Notes under the pieces: generated by a model
Told to the model about the DNA's origin: nothing
Database searches by the model: none
Seen by the model: only the letters and a program-made list of their open reading frames with translations
NCBI GenBank assembly: GCA_014239435.1
Contig: JAAZYX010000033.1
Coordinates: forward strand, 150,871 to 214,870
Direction of reading: 5' to 3'
DNA length: 64,000 bases
Source: Fidelibacterota bacterium
Lineage (GTDB): Bacteria; Fidelibacterota; Marinisomatia; Marinisomatales; TCS55
Translations under genes and position numbers: made by a program
In this document: positions 60,733 to 64,000 of the stretch, one piece after another
Numbering within the stretch: the stretch's first letter is position 1
Layout: every line of letters begins with the position of its first letter

Positions 60733-62820
60733 TTAAGGAAGACCTGTAAATCGTCTTATGCTCCATTCAAAACACAGCAAAAACAGTAATGCGGCAATCA
60801 GCCAGGGGTTTTGACCGAATTTGATGCTTGCCTTATTTGTCACATTTTTTGTTTGATTCATTACAAGATCGGAAACATCTGCCCGGGATGCCCATGGAAT
60901 ATACTTTCCGCCGGATTCTTTTGCCAGATTCTTCAGCAAATCCCTATTTACAAAAACCCGGTTCAATTCAATTTGACTTTCTTTTACGATAAATTCTCCT
61001 CGGTAACTTGATGTATTTTTCCCATGTTCTACTCCAATTTGGTAATAATACTTTCCGGGGCTGGATGCCCATATATTTCCTTCCCATCGGGAACGGCCTA
61101 AATTATAGTGAAGTTCCGCAGAATTCATTTTAATATCATTTTTTATAACGCTAATGAATGCCCGGGCGACGGCTTGGTTCTCAATTCCTTTTTGAGTTCC
61201 CGTAATCTGGATTTCCTCTCCTTGCTGATATGAATCCTTATTTAATCGAAAATACAATTCATTTTCAGACCCCGACTTCAGTAGCCAGTTGAACATGCCA
61301 TGCCAAAATTTTTCGAGGAATTGACTGTTGTCAGATTCGTTAAGAGAATAATGAAGTTTATACATATCAGAAGATCCAAAGACAAAACTTCGCAATCCAT
61401 TTGCATCGGTTCGGATACTAATGGGACTTGCTAATGCAGTGTTGTGTAAAGCCAAAATTTCGCTTTCAGGTTTTGTCGGAGTAATAAAAAAATCAGTTAA
61501 ACTTAAAGGTGGAAAGTTGGACTGAGCGCTCCCCGTAGAATTTAAATACGGTTCAATATTGACATTTTCTGTAAAGTACCAATCAGTTGGTGTATTGCCA
61601 GAATCTATTGGGTTGCCTGCAACATGAAAAAATGGAAATAGCGATTCAGCTGATTTTTTGCTCACATTCGGACCGAAAGACCATGCCAATGATGATTGGT
61701 CTTTAAAAATCTTTTTCCCTAGAATTCTTTGCAATGATTTTGGAAGAGGTGCGGCAGGGAAATTTTCAAAAATAATTAAGTCATAAGATGATTTCCAAAA
61801 AAGATCTAAAGATGGATAAAACACATCTTCATTACGCTGAACAAAATGATCCACTTTAATTCGAGGATAAGATTTGACATATTTTTTCAACAAAGATGTG
61901 TGATAATTCGGCGATCCAGTAATTAACGCTACAGGATATCGGTCTTTTAATATATTTATCTCAAATTGCTGCCTATTATTCTCAATGTTGATTTCTTCAC
62001 TCGCAGAGGACACTTTTACCTCGTACTGCCGTGTACCGATTTGCTTGGGTCGGAATTGAAAAGAAATTTCTTTCTCTGAGCCACCGCCGAGGATTCGGAC
62101 ACGCTTTGAACCCAGTAACTTCGAACCGTGATACAAAGAAACATTAACAGGCTTATCCACCTTGCCTGCTGCCTGAACAATCACATCCGCGTTTACATCC
62201 TCTCCTTTAATGGCTACCGTCGGAGCATCGAGAGACTTGACAGCAATGTCGACTAACGGGACAGAATCCCCTACTGCAACGATATGAATCGGAACTGAAC
62301 TTTTTTCAAATGAGGCTGGATGTTTTCCCTGGGTTAACTGTCCATCTGTTATAATGATTGCGCCCGCTAGACTTTCCTGATTGGTTAAGATATGATTCAT
62401 AACAGCACCTAAGTCAGTCGCGGATCCTTCTGCAGTAGCAGAAAGATTTGAGACATCTTGTATATCTCTTGAAAATTGCAGAAAAGTAACATGATCACTT
62501 TTTGCCTTTATCTCATCCTCTATGGATACCACACCGTTTGCAAAGGATTGAATGGAAAGGGACTGATGGTACCTCATGCTCACAGAATTATCCAGATAGA
62601 TATTCCATTCAAGCTGCAATTCTGATTTCTGCTTCCAGTGAAGAACCGGCTGAAATAATAAAAGAACCAACATAATCAAACTCAGAACTCTCAATCCTAC
62701 CAGAATATGAAATTGAGGATGCCGTCGGAGTTTATGAAATCCAAGAAATAATGAAAGTGATACACCGATAACTGCAACCCAGAAAAATGGATCTAAGCCT
62801 TTTAGAATTTCAATTTGCAA
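60733..62820 (-). CDS. VWA-domain membrane protein of unknown function
   Basis: A 695-residue protein. Two N-terminal membrane helices (about 14-28 and 41-59) precede a von Willebrand A domain with an MIDAS-type DNSVSM and a downstream ITDGQLTQG. CARDB/Ig-like beta domains follow (about 190-290). A domain of the glutamine-amidotransferase-like type may lie at about 295-420 (PVALITGSPNYHT, LIIFENFPAAPLP). A final beta region and C-terminal helix follow. This resembles the large VWA membrane proteins of Bacteroidota/Planctomycetota Bat-like operons, with function unknown. It begins 3 bp after tsaD's stop. Confidence 0.65.
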   Translation of the reverse strand: MQIEILKGLDPFFWVAVIGVSLSLFLGFHKLRRHPQFHILVGLRVLSLIMLVLLLFQPVLHWKQKSELQLEWNIYLDNSVSMRYHQSLSIQSFANGVVSIEDEIKAKSDHVTFLQFSRDIQDVSNLSATAEGSATDLGAVMNHILTNQESLAGAIIITDGQLTQGKHPASFEKSSVPIHIVAVGDSVPLVDIAVKSLDAPTVAIKGEDVNADVIVQAAGKVDKPVNVSLYHGSKLLGSKRVRILGGGSEKEISFQFRPKQIGTRQYEVKVSSASEEINIENNRQQFEINILKDRYPVALITGSPNYHTSLLKKYVKSYPRIKVDHFVQRNEDVFYPSLDLFWKSSYDLIIFENFPAAPLPKSLQRILGKKIFKDQSSLAWSFGPNVSKKSAESLFPFFHVAGNPIDSGNTPTDWYFTENVNIEPYLNSTGSAQSNFPPLSLTDFFITPTKPESEILALHNTALASPISIRTDANGLRSFVFGSSDMYKLHYSLNESDNSQFLEKFWHGMFNWLLKSGSENELYFRLNKDSYQQGEEIQITGTQKGIENQAVARAFISVIKNDIKMNSAELHYNLGRSRWEGNIWASSPGKYYYQIGVEHGKNTSSYRGEFIVKESQIELNRVFVNRDLLKNLAKESGGKYIPWASRADVSDLVMNQTKNVTNKASIKFGQNPWLIAALLFLLCFEWSIRRFTGLP

Positions 62821-62823
62821 GGT

Positions 62824-63819
62824 TTAGGCTAACGTAAGGTTTGGGAATATGGGAAAATCGATGGCTGCCCGCTTTCCCATCACCAAGTATTTTTCACCTA
62901 AAAATGCGATCATGGCAGCATTGTCCGTACATAAAGGTAAATCAGGATACAAAATACGGCAATCAGCCAGCGTATCTTTAACCATTGCTCTCAGCTTTTT
63001 ATTTGCTGCAACTCCTCCGGCAATGACTAAAGTCTGTACTCCAGTTTCTGTTACTGCTAATTCACATTTTGAGATTAACGCCTCAATGATAGCTTTTTGA
63101 TAACTTGCAGCAATATCATTTTGGGATAGCGTATTCGTTTTTGAATTATCTTCGGATTGCATCCTATACAAGAGAGACGTTTTTAATCCGCTGAAGCTGA
63201 ATTCAATTGTATTCGAATGGAAAAAAGCCTTTGGAAATGAAATTGAATTCTCATCGCCTGTTTTGGCGCAAGATTCGATCGCTGGACCTCCGGGATAACT
63301 GAGCCCTAAAATCCGAGCACCCTTATCAAACGCTTCCCCAGCGGCATCATCTCGAGTTTCGCCTAACAATGTGTATTCTTCCAATGCTTTCACATGCCAA
63401 AGTTGTGTATGTCCGCCTGAAACCAGAAGACAAACGAACGGATATTCCAACGCCGGATACGCAAGAAAGTTCGCGTAGATATGAGCTTCAAGATGGTTTA
63501 CTCCTATGATGGGAACATCTAATCCCTGTGAAAGACCTTTTGCAAAACAAGAGCCGGCTAGTAATGCGCCTGCCAAACCCGGTCCTTGCGTAACGGCAAT
63601 TCCATCAATATCTGATAAGGTCATTTTTGATTCGTTCATCGTTTCATGAACTAACTGATTCAATAAACGCTCATGCTCTCGAGACGACAACTCAGGAACA
63701 ACACCTCCATATTCTCTGTGAATGATATGGGAACTGACATGGGAAGATAAAATTGACCCATCTCTGCATACGGCTGCGGCAGTTTCATCACACGATGTTT
63801 CAATACCTAAAACGATCAT
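62824..63819 (-). CDS. tsaD: tRNA N6-adenosine threonylcarbamoyltransferase
   Basis: A 331-residue enzyme that attaches threonylcarbamoyl to A37 of ANN-decoding tRNAs. I use the ATG at 63819 (MIVLGIETSCDETAAAV), where family alignments begin, forming an ATGA overlap with the upstream gene. GVNHLEAHIYANFL carries the metal histidines, and VSGGHTQLW and VIAGGVAANKKLR are the nucleotide motifs. An upstream in-frame start would add 18 residues inside the next gene. Confidence 0.97.
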   Translation of the reverse strand: MIVLGIETSCDETAAAVCRDGSILSSHVSSHIIHREYGGVVPELSSREHERLLNQLVHETMNESKMTLSDIDGIAVTQGPGLAGALLAGSCFAKGLSQGLDVPIIGVNHLEAHIYANFLAYPALEYPFVCLLVSGGHTQLWHVKALEEYTLLGETRDDAAGEAFDKGARILGLSYPGGPAIESCAKTGDENSISFPKAFFHSNTIEFSFSGLKTSLLYRMQSEDNSKTNTLSQNDIAASYQKAIIEALISKCELAVTETGVQTLVIAGGVAANKKLRAMVKDTLADCRILYPDLPLCTDNAAMIAFLGEKYLVMGKRAAIDFPIFPNLTLA

Positions 63820-64000
63820 TGACTTTTGCGGGTAACAACCAGTTCTATGTTTCGAGGCGATAAATCCATCCACTCAATAACATGATCCGGAACACGAACC
63901 TCAGGTTCGTACCATGTTTGCCCCGGGTTCCACCGTTTGTTAAAATCTATCGAAACCTGAATGTCTTTAGGCTGGATATTCGCAATATAATCCGCACCGC
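63816..64000 (-). CDS. YbbR/CdaR-like protein, C-terminal fragment (cut by window edge)
   Basis: The final 60 codons of a gene entering from the right edge. The protein shows IANIQPKDIQVSIDFNKRW, then EPEVRVPDHVIEWMDLSPRN, then IELVVTRKSQ. The repeated pattern of Val/Pro followed by a short strand and 'P-x-x-I-x-V-x-I' is like YbbR repeats. YbbR (CdaR) proteins often regulate the diadenylate cyclase CdaA. The fragment is too short to be sure. Its stop overlaps the tsaD start. Confidence 0.5.
   Translation of the reverse strand, partial: GADYIANIQPKDIQVSIDFNKRWNPGQTWYEPEVRVPDHVIEWMDLSPRNIELVVTRKSQ

Noticed and set aside
1-64000. CRISPR arrays, tRNA or rRNA genes, transposases, integrases or prophage genes
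   Set aside because: No regularly spaced repeats, RNA cloverleaf signatures or mobile-element proteins were recognised by eye. A tool-based scan would be needed to exclude a degenerate copy.

Overview
The window is gene-dense bacterial DNA of moderate-to-low GC. It is almost entirely coding, and most neighbours overlap by ATGA, TAATG or TTGA stop/start junctions. The cell is Gram-negative: there is a Wza-type export lipoprotein or porin candidate, a heptose adenylyltransferase, a lipobox-bearing ApbE and an Nqr pump. A DUF2851 protein and a 31-residue basic protein of the type seen in Bacteroidota point to the FCB group. A marine lineage such as Neomarinimicrobiota is my best guess, but it is an inference from gene content and not a placement.

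Layout. (1) 1-11140, minus strand: one long run transcribed right to left, with an acyl-CoA mutase large subunit, a cytochrome c maturation set (ccmE, F, a short CcmI-like gene, A, B, C, a tiny CcmD-like gene), an archaeal-type (type II) GAPDH, a metallo-beta-lactamase hydrolase, metF, tilS, hpt and the start of ftsH. (2) 11263-12693: a convergent, overlapping DNA methyltransferase / PD-(D/E)XK nuclease pair, probably a type II restriction-modification system. (3) 12760-20023, minus strand: nrnA, ispH, pdxS, pdxT and dxs as one overlapping block, preceded by an NhaD-type antiporter and a PduO-type cobalamin adenosyltransferase. (4) 20085-37428: an 18-gene minus-strand block that starts with an 11-subunit complex I (nuoABCDHIJKLMN, no nuoEFG) and runs without a break into nqrABCDEF and apbE, with nqrM facing it on the plus strand. 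(5) 37561-40800, plus strand: proline dehydrogenase, a CoA-binding protein, a 50-residue Rossmann-like mini-ORF and two NAD(P)-binding oxidoreductases. (6) 40823-48898, minus strand: housekeeping genes nadK, xseBA, a tiny basic protein, HU, a LysM lytic transglycosylase, heptose-1-P adenylyltransferase, DUF2851, plsC and serS. (7) 48970-60698, minus strand: an exopolysaccharide/capsule cluster (ugd, wza, wzz, wzy, wzx, two glycosyltransferases, a CDP-alcohol transferase, an epimerase and the initiating sugar-phosphate transferase). (8) 60733-64000: a VWA membrane protein, tsaD and the end of a YbbR-like gene.

How the genes fit together. Region 4 couples two ion-pumping respiratory complexes in one transcription unit and sits beside an NhaD-type Na+/H+ antiporter, so a sodium cycle is likely. 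The ccm genes would supply c-type cytochromes. The mutase and the cobalamin adenosyltransferase are natural partners. The capsule cluster is a Wzx/Wzy-type pathway. Its chain-length protein carries an N-terminal winged-helix domain, and the initiating transferase has its own promoter and a leader of about 150 nt with an ops/JUMPstart-like motif. The strongest candidates for something new are the winged-helix Wzz fusion, the nuo-nqr superoperon, the archaeal-type GAPDH in an assimilatory/respiratory operon, and the Cys-type CcmE. No tRNA, rRNA, CRISPR array or insertion sequence was seen, and no gene-free stretch exceeds 300 bases.
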